DNA of 64,000 nt from Sandaracinus amylolyticus. GTDB taxonomy: Bacteria; Myxococcota_A; Polyangia; Polyangiales; Sandaracinaceae. The notes beneath the pieces were generated by a model. That model had not been told where the DNA came from and made no database searches. It saw only the letters and a list, made by a program, of their open reading frames with translations. Shown here piece after piece: positions 53,205 through 61,949 of the stretch (position 1 is its first letter; every line of letters begins with the position of its first letter). The stretch covers positions 9,424,001 through 9,488,000 of the forward strand of contig NZ_CP011125.1 in assembly GCF_000737325.1 (NCBI RefSeq), written 5' to 3'. The translations under genes were made by a program, and so were the position numbers.

Positions 53205-54689
53205 TCACGCGCGCGCCGGCGCCATCGCCGTGCGCGCGCGTCGCTCGCGCAGCATCGAGATCACGGCGGGCATCGCGAGCGGTGCCCACGCGAGCGTGAC
53301 CACCACCGCGACGAGCGCCGCTTCGGCGATCACCGGCACGCCCCACGCGCGCGCGAGCTCGGCGATCTGCCATCCGCCGATGCCGGTGGCGGCGATCATG
53401 AGCGTGCCCGCGAGGTCTTCGCGCAGCCCGCCCTGCAGGCCGATGCGCGACACCGCCCAGACCGAGACCGCGTACCGCACGACCTCGGTCGACGCGTACG
53501 CCACGAGCGCGCCGAGGAAGCCGCCCATCGCGTACCCGATCGGGATCGCGACGCACATCGCGATCAGCTTCGCGAGCGAGCCCGCCGCGAGCCAGCGCGG
53601 CTCGCCGCGCGCGAGCAGGGCCGCGCCGTTCGTCGTCTCGCAGAGTCGGAACCACGACGCGAAGACGAGGATCTGGATCATCCATCCCGAGCCCCACCAG
53701 TCCTCGTCCCAGAGGAGACGCATCGCGGTGGGCGCGCCCGCGACGAGCCCCGCGATCGCCCAGCCGCCGATCACGAGCAGCGGACGACGCGCGCGCTGGA
53801 ACACGGGCGCGAGCTCGCCGCCGCTCTGCAGCACGCGCGCGTAGAGCGGGAACACCACGCGCGACGCGAGCTGGCCGACGACCTCGACGGGCAGCGCGGC
53901 GATCACCGCGGCGTTGCCGAAGAGACCGAGCATGCCGAGCGGGATGAGCGCGCCGAAGATCCAGCGATCGGCGTGGCCGGTGAGGAACGTGAGCAGCGTG
54001 CTCGCGAGCACCCATCGACCGAAGCGCGCGAGCTCGCGCGCGATCGCGGGATCCCACCGCGGACGATCGAGCGCACCGGGCAGCAGCGCGTGGCTCAGCA
54101 CGAGCTTGGTGAAGATGATCGCGAGGCCGCCGCCGACGAGCGACCACGCGGTCGGGCTGTAGTACGCCCACACCATCTTCACGACGAACCCGACGATCTG
54201 CGCGCCGAGCTCGACCGCGGTGAGGCGACCGATCGCGAGCTCGCGGCTGGTCGTGAAGATCTTCGTCGAGAGCAAGCCGCTGCCGAGCGCGGCGAGCCCG
54301 GCGATCGGCAGGATGTGCGCGAGCTCGGGGTGTCCGGTGAGCTCCGCGTAGGGCCACGCGAGCGCGCACACGACGAGCGAGAGGATCGCGCCGCGCACCG
54401 CCTGGATCGTCCACGCGACGCCGAGGAACGTGCGATCGGAACCGAGCTGGCTCTGGATGATCGCGGGACCGATCCCGAGATCGCTCACGAGCTCGATGCC
54501 GATCACCACCGGGTTCACGAGCTCGACGAGCCCGCGCACGTCGGGCGCGATCAGGTACGAGAGCAGAGGGCTCGAGATGAAGACGAGGACCTTGCTCGCC
54601 GCGTATCCACCGAGCGCGATCACGGCGGCGCGCCGCGCGCGGCGCTCGTCGTGGGACACGCTTCCGGGGTCGTGAGGTGTCGCGCTCAT
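53205..54689 (-). CDS. Polysaccharide flippase-like membrane protein
   Basis: A 494-aa integral membrane protein with about 12-14 helices and the usual MATE/PST-type pattern (GLVELVNPVVIGIELVSDLG, then regular hydrophobic blocks), fitting the polysaccharide-biosynthesis (Wzx-like) family. It would move a lipid-linked sugar across the inner membrane. The ATG at 54689 was chosen over a GTG at 54704. It is downstream of murI on the same strand (51-bp gap), and convergent with a glycosyltransferase with a 9-bp gap. Substrate unknown. Confidence 0.9.
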   Translation of the reverse strand: MSATPHDPGSVSHDERRARRAAVIALGGYAASKVLVFISSPLLSYLIAPDVRGLVELVNPVVIGIELVSDLGIGPAIIQSQLGSDRTFLGVAWTIQAVRGAILSLVVCALAWPYAELTGHPELAHILPIAGLAALGSGLLSTKIFTTSRELAIGRLTAVELGAQIVGFVVKMVWAYYSPTAWSLVGGGLAIIFTKLVLSHALLPGALDRPRWDPAIARELARFGRWVLASTLLTFLTGHADRWIFGALIPLGMLGLFGNAAVIAALPVEVVGQLASRVVFPLYARVLQSGGELAPVFQRARRPLLVIGGWAIAGLVAGAPTAMRLLWDEDWWGSGWMIQILVFASWFRLCETTNGAALLARGEPRWLAAGSLAKLIAMCVAIPIGYAMGGFLGALVAYASTEVVRYAVSVWAVSRIGLQGGLREDLAGTLMIAATGIGGWQIAELARAWGVPVIAEAALVAVVVTLAWAPLAMPAVISMLRERRARTAMAPARA

Positions 54690-54740
54690 GTCGCTCGGGG
54701 CCACATGAGCACGCGTCGCGCGCTGGAATCCCGCGTCGAG

Positions 54741-55568
54741 CTACAGGTCGACCTGCTCGACCTCGAGGCCGTCGAGATCGCGCCCGAGGAAGCGCGCGGC
54801 GACCTCCGCGAAGCGGCCCGGGCGATCGGTGACCATCAGCTTCAGACCGCCGCTCGCGCCCTCGCGCAAGAGGCCGCGCGCGCGCAGCGTCTCGTCGAGC
54901 TCACCCGCCGCGGCGACACCGCTGTCGACGACCGCGATCTCGCGACCCGCGACGCGCGCCGCCTCTTCGCGGATGACGCCGCTCAGCAGCGGATAGTGCG
55001 TGCACCCGAGGACGAGCGCGTCGATCTGCAGATCGCCGCGCATGAGGTCCTCGAGGTAGCGGCGCACCACGAGCGTCGGCACCTCTCCGTCGAGCCATCC
55101 TTCTTCCGCGAGCGGCACGAGCAGCGGCGCCGGGAGCTGCTTCACCTCGGCGCGCGTCTCGAAGCTCGCGACCGCGCGCGGATACGCGCCGCTGCCGACG
55201 GTGCCCGCGGTCGCGATCACGCCGATGCGCCCGCTCTTCGATGCGCGCACCGCGGCGCGCGCGCCGGGCTCGATCACGCCGAGCACCGGCATGTCGAGCT
55301 CGACGCGCAGGTGGTCGAGCGCGACCGCGCTCACCGTGTTGCACGCGACGACGAGCATCTTGATCCCGTGCTTCGCGAGCAGCGTGCCGCAGCCCCGCGC
55401 GTAGCGGATCACGGTGTGCGCGCTGCGCGTCCCGTAGGGCACGCGCGCGGTGTCCCCGAGGTAGACGAGCTCTTCGCCCGGCAGCGCCTCCGCGATCGCG
55501 CGGACCACCGTGAGACCTCCGAGCCCCGAGTCGAACACGCCGATCGGCGCTGCGCTCCGCTTCTCCAT
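54741..55568 (-). CDS. murI: Glutamate racemase
   Basis: A 275-aa enzyme that interconverts L- and D-glutamate for peptidoglycan synthesis. It has both catalytic Cys: Cys76 in VVACNTVSA and Cys189 in VLGCTHYPLL, plus the N-terminal GVFDSGLGGLTV and YLGDTARVPYG blocks. ATG at 55568 has GAGG at 9 bases, while an ATG at 55577 is in frame and gives three more residues. It lies between the Cys-rich lipoprotein and the flippase on the minus strand with gaps near 50 bp, so all may share a transcript. Confidence 0.95.
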   Translation of the reverse strand: MEKRSAAPIGVFDSGLGGLTVVRAIAEALPGEELVYLGDTARVPYGTRSAHTVIRYARGCGTLLAKHGIKMLVVACNTVSAVALDHLRVELDMPVLGVIEPGARAAVRASKSGRIGVIATAGTVGSGAYPRAVASFETRAEVKQLPAPLLVPLAEEGWLDGEVPTLVVRRYLEDLMRGDLQIDALVLGCTHYPLLSGVIREEAARVAGREIAVVDSGVAAAGELDETLRARGLLREGASGGLKLMVTDRPGRFAEVAARFLGRDLDGLEVEQVDL

Positions 55569-55614
55569 GCCGCTCATCCTCGCCCAACCGATCGACGCGT
55601 GGCGAAGCTTCCGA

Positions 55615-56751
55615 TCACGGCGCGACGCACACGTTCTCCCGACAGATCAGCCCGAGACGACACTGCTCCGCCCGCTCGCATCCTCCGCCCTCGAAGCTGC
55701 GCGGGAGACAGCTGCCTCCTCCCGCGCTCGGCTCGCAGTACGCGGTGAGCGGCGCGCGCGCGTCGTTGCACTCGGCGTCGCTCGCGCAGTCGCGCGAGCA
55801 GAAGCGCACGATGCTGCCGCCCGCGAGGAAGCGCCGGCACTCGAGCCCTTCCGCGCAGCGCATGTCGTCGTTGCACGGCGCGCCGGTCGTGCCGAGCGGC
55901 GCGCACACATCGCGCCCCTCGGCCTCGAGGCAGCGCACCTCGAGCGCATCGAGCCGCAGCCCGCGCGACGCCTCTTCCAGGGCCTCGCAGCCGTCGCCCT
56001 CGAACACGCGATCGGCCTCGCCGCACCCGTAGGTGCACGCGCGACGTCCTTCTCCGATCGCGAGACAACGGCCGAGCAGACACTGCGCGTCGTCGTCGCA
56101 GGGCACGCCCCACGACCCCGGGTAACACGCGCTCGCGCCCGGCTGCGCGAAGAGATACCCGAGCTCGCGCAGGCACGTCAGACCGGGCGGACACCGCGAT
56201 CCCGCGCTGTCGCAGCGAGGCAGGCACGTCGCGGGGGAGTCGCCCGCGGCCGGCGCGACGAGATAGCCGGTCGGACAGCGCATCATCTCGTCGGGCACCG
56301 CGACGCAATAGAGCTGATCCGACGCGTACGACACGCCGGGCAGCACCGGCGGCAGATCGAACACGTCGTTGAAGCAGAGCGTCCCCTGCGCGCACTCGTC
56401 GGAGCGCGAGCACGTCTCGACGGGATAACAGACACCCTCTCCCGAGAGCAGATCGGTGCGAACACACGAGTGCCCGTCGGGGCACTCCGTCGCTCCGTCT
56501 CCGAGCAGCGTGCACCGCGACAGGCACTCTCCATTGCGCGTGCAGTATCCGTCGCACGACGACGCGTCGGCGGGATCACAGGCGGGACGACAGAAGTCCT
56601 CGCCGAGCACGCTGCGATCGGCGCAGCGCCATCCGTCGAGACAGTCCTCCTGGACCTCGCAGGTCCAGAGGCGCGTCAGCAGATCGTCGGGCCGCTCCAC
56701 GCTGCACCCCGCGGCACAGAGCGCGAGCACGACGATCCACAGACGGCGCAC
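55615..56751 (-). CDS. Cys-rich lipoprotein
   Basis: A 378-aa lipoprotein (lipobox CAAGC near residue 16). The mature part has a dense, evenly spaced Cys pattern (about 40 Cys) in short units of the type CxxDxxCxxGxxCxxxxxxxxC, likely forming disulfide-linked knots. No catalytic motif is seen. The GTG at 56751 comes one base after the stop of the upstream PEGA protein (TGACGTG), so it is coupled to it. It resembles other myxobacterial surface lipoproteins in Cys spacing. Confidence 0.82.
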   Translation of the reverse strand: MRRLWIVVLALCAAGCSVERPDDLLTRLWTCEVQEDCLDGWRCADRSVLGEDFCRPACDPADASSCDGYCTRNGECLSRCTLLGDGATECPDGHSCVRTDLLSGEGVCYPVETCSRSDECAQGTLCFNDVFDLPPVLPGVSYASDQLYCVAVPDEMMRCPTGYLVAPAAGDSPATCLPRCDSAGSRCPPGLTCLRELGYLFAQPGASACYPGSWGVPCDDDAQCLLGRCLAIGEGRRACTYGCGEADRVFEGDGCEALEEASRGLRLDALEVRCLEAEGRDVCAPLGTTGAPCNDDMRCAEGLECRRFLAGGSIVRFCSRDCASDAECNDARAPLTAYCEPSAGGGSCLPRSFEGGGCERAEQCRLGLICRENVCVAP

Positions 56752-56752
56752 G

Positions 56753-57868
56753 TCAGAACCGTCCCGCGACGCCCGCGGCGGCACCGCCCTCGACCGGCGC
56801 GACCCACGCGCTCGCGCGCTCGCGCGGCGCGTCGTCGATCCCCGACATCGCGAGCCCGACCGCGACCGCGACCGCGCCTGCGCCCGCGATCCCGAAGAGC
56901 ACGTTCGCCGCGATCGCCTCGGCGTCGCGCGCCGGATAGAACTGCTCGACCACGTCGCGCATCGACACGTCGTCGCTCGGCTCCGCCTGCGACGCGACGC
57001 CGAACGCGATGCCCGCGGTCGCCGACGCGAGCGCGATCGCGCCGCCGACCCAGACCAGCGGCGAGGGCGTCCAGCTTCCGGCGCGCTCGAGCACGGCGTC
57101 GATCATCAGCGTCGCGCCTTCTTCGACCTCGACCGAGCGCTCGAACGCCCGGAAGCCCGCGGCCTCGACGCGCAAGAGGTGCGTGCCCGGCTCGACGGTC
57201 TCGCGCCGCAGCGGCGCGCCGTCGAACACGCCGATGGCCGCGCCGTCGAGCGTCACCGCGGCACCCTGCACCGTCGCGCGCACCACGAGCCGTCCTGGCT
57301 GCACGCGCCGCGCGTAGAGCTCGGGGATCGACTCCTCGAGCGCACGGAGGAGCGCGTCGAGATCGCCGCTCACCTCGCGGAACACGCGCCCGAGCTGCTC
57401 TCCGTCGCGCACGTCGATGCGGTGGAGATCGAACGCCCACGCCGGCGCGCCGCTCGCGTCGGCGCGGAGCGCGAGCGTGCCCGCGATGATCTCGCGCACG
57501 TCGAGCAGCGCGCCCACGCGCCCGAGGCACGCGGCGCTCTCGATGCAGCGCGCCGTCTCGGCGTCGTCGCGCTCGAGCTGCGCCTGGAGCTCTTCCTTGC
57601 CGACGATCTGGAACCCCTCGCCGCGCGCCGCGACCCCGGCGATCAGGAGCTCGGTGAGCGCGTCGGTCATCGCGGGATCGACGTCGGGCCCGCCGGGCAG
57701 CAGCACGACCGCGACGCGCGGCGCGATCGGCGGCGCGAGCCGCGCCGGCCCCTCGTCGTCGAGGCCGGCTTCCTCCGAGGGCAGGAGCACGTCGTCCTGT
57801 GCACGCGCGGTCGTCGCGATCGCCAGCAGGGCGAGGATCGACGACGCGACGCGCACGGCCCGGAACAT
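56753..57868 (-). CDS. PEGA-domain exported protein
   Basis: A 371-aa protein. A signal peptide (about 1-23, ending ARA), then a domain of the type seen in myxobacterial CsgG-like/PEGA proteins (RVAVVLLPGG...DALTELLIAGVAARGEGFQIVGKEEL), then a PEGA domain (about 190-265, with GTHLLRVEAAGFRAFERSV), and two hydrophobic helices near 270-340. It probably sits in the envelope. The ATG at 57868 has TACCAT 7 bases upstream. It starts a minus-strand run with the Cys-rich lipoprotein, murI and a flippase. Function unknown. Confidence 0.82.
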   Translation of the reverse strand: MFRAVRVASSILALLAIATTARAQDDVLLPSEEAGLDDEGPARLAPPIAPRVAVVLLPGGPDVDPAMTDALTELLIAGVAARGEGFQIVGKEELQAQLERDDAETARCIESAACLGRVGALLDVREIIAGTLALRADASGAPAWAFDLHRIDVRDGEQLGRVFREVSGDLDALLRALEESIPELYARRVQPGRLVVRATVQGAAVTLDGAAIGVFDGAPLRRETVEPGTHLLRVEAAGFRAFERSVEVEEGATLMIDAVLERAGSWTPSPLVWVGGAIALASATAGIAFGVASQAEPSDDVSMRDVVEQFYPARDAEAIAANVLFGIAGAGAVAVAVGLAMSGIDDAPRERASAWVAPVEGGAAAGVAGRF

Positions 57869-57875
57869 CGCCGCG

Positions 57876-57881
57876 ATGGTA
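57876..57881 (-). promoter_or_regulatory. -10-like TACCAT, leaderless start at 57868
   Basis: Read on the minus strand, TACCAT ends 7 bases before the ATG at 57868. Confidence 0.55.
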
Positions 57882-58004
57882 CGTCGCAGGTCCAGAAGGG
57901 ACCAGGAACGGAGTGGCGAGGAGACCAGGGAACCGTGGAGCCGCGGTGCACGGGTCGTTCGGCCTCCCTCACGCCCCCAAGAAGCGGGATTCCCGTATCC
58001 CTGG

Positions 58005-58010
58005 TACCAT
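58005..58010 (+). promoter_or_regulatory. -10-like TACCAT before the sensor-pair operon
   Basis: TACCAT ends 10 bases before the GTG at 58021, predicting a leader of about 3 nt for the two-gene sensor operon. Confidence 0.45.
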
Positions 58011-58020
58011 TCCGCCCGAC

Positions 58021-60039
58021 GTGTCCGACGCGCGTACGCTCGAAGTGCTCCTGGGCGATCCCGACGCTGCGCGTCGTGCCGTCATCGCGGCGTGCGCGCG
58101 CGAGCTCGGACTGCGGGTCCGCACGTTCGAGACGCTCGAGCAGATGCGCAGCGAGGTCGCCGCGCCCGACGTCGCGGTCGTGATCGTCGGCGCGCCCGAG
58201 GGCGAGACGCGGGTGCGCGCGGTGCGCGCGACCCAGGCGGGCAACGATCTCCCGATCCTCGCCGTCACGTCCGACGGTGTGCGCGCCGACTCGCTGCTCG
58301 AGTCGGGCGCCGACGACGTGCTGCGATGGCCCTCGCAGCAGCCCGAGCTCGCGTGGCGGATCCGCGCGCAGCTGCGCATCTACGAGACGATCACCGCGCT
58401 CGCGCACAAGGAGCGCGACGCCAAGGCGATGCTCGAGCTCACGCAGACGCTCGCGTCCGCGCTCGACTTCAGCGACATCCTCTACACGGTCGTGCGGCGC
58501 ATCGCCGAGGTCGTGAACGTCGATCGCGTCTCGATCGTGCTCGCGCCCGAAGCCGAGAGCCGCCACGTCGGCTACGTCGTCGCGGCGAGCGACGATCAGG
58601 GCATCCAGAACCTGCGCATCGACCTCGAGAAATACCCCGAGATCCTCGAGGTCCTGCGCACGCGACAGGCGCTCACGATCCGCGACGCGTCGACGCACCC
58701 GGTGCTCGAGGGCGTGCGCGGCAGCGTGCCCGAGGGCGCGCTCGGCGCGCTCACGCTGCTCCCGATCGTCTGGCAGGAAGAGGCGATGGGCGTGCTCTTC
58801 CTGCGCGCCGCCCAGCGCCGCGGCACGCTCGAGCCGCGCGAGGTCGACTTCTGTCAGATCGTCGCCAACGCGACCGCGGTCGCGCTGCGCAACGCGCGCA
58901 TCATGCAGACGCTGCGCGATCAGACGCAGCAGGTGAACTTCGCGCGGTTCGAGGCGGAGCGACGCCTGCGCGCGCTCAAGCGCTACGCGAACCTCTTCAC
59001 GAGCGCGGCGGACGGTCTCGCCGCGGTCGATCCCGACGGCCAGCTCCTCTTCGCGAACCCGCGCGCCTACGAGATCGCGGGGGTGACCGAGGACGACGTG
59101 CGCGGTCGCTCGCTGCTCTCGATCATCCATCCCGGAGATCGCAAGGCGATGGTCGAGATCTGGGCGGGCGTGCGCGAGGGGCACTATCCGCAGGGCGTCG
59201 ATCTCCGCCTCGATCGCAAGGGCGAGGTGCGCGTCGTCTCGTGCGCGTTCGCGTCGCTGCTCGAGGGCGAAGGCGCGGTGCTCTTCTCGTTCCGCGACGT
59301 GACCGAGGAGCGCGAGACCGCGGCGGAGCTCGCCAAGACGAAGGACTTCCTCGAGTCGCTGATCGACGCGAGCGTCGACGCGATCATCGCCAGCGATCTG
59401 AAGGGCAACATCCTGCTCTTCAACAGCGGCGCCGAGCGCATCTACGGCTGGACCGCGGACGAGGTGATCGGCAAGCGCCACGTCACCGAGCTCTATCCGC
59501 CGGGCGGCGCGCAGGAGGTCATGCGCATGATCCGCTCGCCGCAGCACGGAGGGCCGGGTCGCCTCGAGAGCGTGCGCTTCGACGCCGCGGATCGTCACGG
59601 CCGTCGCATCCCGATCAACCTCAGCGCGGCGATGATCTACGACGGGCGCGGGAAGCCCTTCGCCTCGGTCGGGATCTTCACGGACCTGCGCGAGAAGCTG
59701 CGTGTCGAAGAACGCCTGATGCAGGCGCAGCAGAAGCTCGCGGTCACCGAGAAGCAGGCGCTGATCGCGGAGCTCGCGGGCACGACGGCGCACGAGCTCA
59801 ACCAGCCCCTCACGAGCGTGATCAACTACGCACAGCTCCTCGCGAGGAAGCTCGATCCGGCGGCGCCGGAGCACCACTACGCGAGCGTGATCGTCCGCGA
59901 GGGCGAGCGCATGGCCGAGATCGTCCGGAAGATCGGCAAGATCACGCGCTACGAGACGAAGTCGTACGTGGGGGCGCAGAAGATCCTCGACCTCGACGCC
60001 GCGACCGGCGACGAGGCGAAGGAAGGCACGGGGCGGTGA
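58021..60039 (+). CDS. REC-GAF-PAS-PAS-HisKA sensor without ATPase domain
   Basis: A 672-aa cytoplasmic sensor. Order: receiver-like domain (about 1-118), GAF (about 135-310), PAS (about 325-435), PAS (about 440-560) and a HisKA dimerisation helix pair with the phospho-His motif TAHELNQPLT (His591). The protein ends about 80 residues after that His, so no HATPase domain exists. In the receiver the phospho-acceptor Asp is replaced (Gly57 in VVIVGAPE). It cannot autophosphorylate alone, so its partner is probably the next gene, whose ATG overlaps its stop (TGATG). The GTG at 58021 fits the promoter. Confidence 0.88.
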   Translation: MSDARTLEVLLGDPDAARRAVIAACARELGLRVRTFETLEQMRSEVAAPDVAVVIVGAPEGETRVRAVRATQAGNDLPILAVTSDGVRADSLLESGADDVLRWPSQQPELAWRIRAQLRIYETITALAHKERDAKAMLELTQTLASALDFSDILYTVVRRIAEVVNVDRVSIVLAPEAESRHVGYVVAASDDQGIQNLRIDLEKYPEILEVLRTRQALTIRDASTHPVLEGVRGSVPEGALGALTLLPIVWQEEAMGVLFLRAAQRRGTLEPREVDFCQIVANATAVALRNARIMQTLRDQTQQVNFARFEAERRLRALKRYANLFTSAADGLAAVDPDGQLLFANPRAYEIAGVTEDDVRGRSLLSIIHPGDRKAMVEIWAGVREGHYPQGVDLRLDRKGEVRVVSCAFASLLEGEGAVLFSFRDVTEERETAAELAKTKDFLESLIDASVDAIIASDLKGNILLFNSGAERIYGWTADEVIGKRHVTELYPPGGAQEVMRMIRSPQHGGPGRLESVRFDAADRHGRRIPINLSAAMIYDGRGKPFASVGIFTDLREKLRVEERLMQAQQKLAVTEKQALIAELAGTTAHELNQPLTSVINYAQLLARKLDPAAPEHHYASVIVREGERMAEIVRKIGKITRYETKSYVGAQKILDLDAATGDEAKEGTGR

Positions 60040-61844
60040 TGTCGAGACGAGCGGATCCGCATCTCGATCCCGATGCCGAGCCCGGCAGCACCACGCGCTC
60101 GGTCACGAAGGGCAGCGAGCCGATCACGGCCGAGGTCCCGATCGATCGCATCAGCGGCATCGAGCAGCGCGTGATCGAGGCGGGCGCGTGGACGCTCGAG
60201 GAGGGCTCGGGCGAGCACCGCGCGCTGCCCACGGAGGGACGCCGCACGCTCGACCCACCGGCGCCCGAGCGCGTGCCCTCGATGATGCTGCGCCTGTCGC
60301 GCGAGATCGGCATCGATCGGCAGGACGACGAGATCGTGCACGCGTTCGTGGAAGCGATGCGCGATCTCTTCCCCGAGCGGCGCTTCGTGCTGCGCCTCGT
60401 CGGGGCCGAGGGCGACGGCGTCTCGCTCTTCTACGCGTCGGGTCGGCTCTCGCACGCGGGTCGTGATCCGCTGCTGCTCGAGCGCGGCGCGGCCTCGCGG
60501 CACGCGCTCGGCGACAGCGCGCTCGCGCGCGTCGGCGTGACGCTGTCCGATCGCTACGTGCCGTTCTTCGAGGCGGGCGCGACCGGGTTCGACGTGCCGC
60601 TCGCGGACGGCGAGCGCGTGCTCGGGATCTTGTCGGTGGAGTACCCCGCGGGCATCTCGGTGCCGGCTTGGGACGCGCCGATCCTCGTGCCGCTCGCGCT
60701 CGAGCTCGGGAGCAAGCTGCGCAGCGCGCGCCTGCTGCGCGAGTCGAGCTATCTGCGCGACTATCTCGCGCAGGTGATCGAGCACGCGAACGCGCCGATC
60801 GTCGTGCTGCGGCGTGATCGCGGCATCGAGAACGTGAACCTCGCGACGCTGCGCGTCACCGGCGGCGCGCGCGAGGGCTGGATGGGGCGCGACTTCCTCG
60901 ACTTCCTGCCGCCGAGCGAGCACGGGCGCGCGACGACCGCGCTCGAGGCCGCGCTGCGCGGCCGTCCTTCGACCGACGTGGAGCTCCGGCTGCCGCGCGC
61001 GTCCGGCGGGTTCGCGCGCGTCGCGTTCAACACCGCGTCGATCACCGCGCCCGACGGAGAGATCGCGGGCGTGGTCGCGATCGGTCGCGACCTCACCGAG
61101 GTGCGTGACCTCGAGGAGCAGATCATCCAGGCCGAGAAGCTCGCGACGCTCGGTCAGCTCGCAGCGGGCGTGGTGCACGAGCTGAACAACCCGCTGACGA
61201 GCATCTCGGTGTACGCCGAGTACCTGCTCACGAAGGGTCGTCGCGGCGGCGCCGAGGCGGGCGATCTCGAGAAGCTCTCGCGCATCACCGAGGCCGCGGC
61301 GCGCATGCTGCGCTTCACGCGCGACCTCGTGACGTACGCGCGCCCGTCGAGCGAAGAGCCCGCGAGCGTGTCGATGGTCGACGAGATCGATCAAGCGCTC
61401 GTGTTCTGCGAGCACGTGATCACCGAAGGAAACGTCGAGATCCAGCGCGACTACGCGGCGGAGCTGCCGACGCTGTGGGCGGTGCGCGGGCAGCTCCACC
61501 AGGTGTTCATCAACCTGGTCACGAACGCGTGCCACGCGATCGCGGAGCACCGCGGCGCAGCGGGTGGGCGCATCGTGGTGCGCGTCGCGGCGGAAGAGGA
61601 CGAGACGCTGCGCGTCGAGGTCGAGGACGACGGACCGGGCATCGCCCACGAGCACGTGGAGCACGTGTTCGAGCCGTTCTTCTCGACGAAGGGCGAGGGC
61701 AAGGGCACGGGCCTCGGCCTCTCGATCGTGCGCAACATCGTGCAGCAGCACGGCGGAACCATCGAAGTGTCGAGCCGCCATCGCGAGGAGCGCTCGGGCA
61801 CGACGTTCCGCCTGCGCTTCCCCCGCCGCGCGACGTCGCGCTGA
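60039..61844 (+). CDS. GAF-PAS histidine kinase
   Basis: A 601-aa histidine kinase with an N-terminal disordered region, a GAF-like domain (about 85-235), a PAS domain (about 245-355) and a complete kinase core: H-box VVHELNNPLTSI (His380), N-box NLVTNACHAI, G1 DDGPGIAHEH and G2 GKGTGLGLS. It should autophosphorylate. It has no transmembrane helix. It is translationally coupled to the upstream REC-GAF-PAS-HisKA protein (TGATG). No response regulator is adjacent. It may phosphorylate, or heterodimerise with, the partner. Confidence 0.92.
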   Translation: MSRRADPHLDPDAEPGSTTRSVTKGSEPITAEVPIDRISGIEQRVIEAGAWTLEEGSGEHRALPTEGRRTLDPPAPERVPSMMLRLSREIGIDRQDDEIVHAFVEAMRDLFPERRFVLRLVGAEGDGVSLFYASGRLSHAGRDPLLLERGAASRHALGDSALARVGVTLSDRYVPFFEAGATGFDVPLADGERVLGILSVEYPAGISVPAWDAPILVPLALELGSKLRSARLLRESSYLRDYLAQVIEHANAPIVVLRRDRGIENVNLATLRVTGGAREGWMGRDFLDFLPPSEHGRATTALEAALRGRPSTDVELRLPRASGGFARVAFNTASITAPDGEIAGVVAIGRDLTEVRDLEEQIIQAEKLATLGQLAAGVVHELNNPLTSISVYAEYLLTKGRRGGAEAGDLEKLSRITEAAARMLRFTRDLVTYARPSSEEPASVSMVDEIDQALVFCEHVITEGNVEIQRDYAAELPTLWAVRGQLHQVFINLVTNACHAIAEHRGAAGGRIVVRVAAEEDETLRVEVEDDGPGIAHEHVEHVFEPFFSTKGEGKGTGLGLSIVRNIVQQHGGTIEVSSRHREERSGTTFRLRFPRRATSR

Positions 61845-61856
61845 GCCGACGAGGAG

Positions 61857-61941
61857 AACACCGCAGAGGGCCACGGAGGGCCGCAGAGGTCGGAGGAGAG
61901 AAACTTCTCTCTGCCGGTCTTCTTGGGCGCTCTGTGGTTGC
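61857..61941. terminator. Imperfect palindrome between convergent genes
   Basis: A region richer in A and T than its surroundings, with ACCGCAGAGGGCC and CCGCAGAGG on the left and GGCGCTCTGTGGTTG (an approximate inverse) on the right, around a central GAGAGAAACTTCTCTC at 61896-61911. It lies between a histidine-kinase gene and the convergent transporter gene, so it can act as a bidirectional terminator. Similar CRCAGAG-type palindromes recur in other genomes. Confidence 0.5.
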
Positions 61942-61949
61942 TCTCTCGA

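Noticed and set aside
58021-60039. A frameshift that truncates the first sensor kinase
   Set aside because: The downstream gene has its own N-terminal GAF and PAS domains and complete core, so it is not the missing ATPase end.
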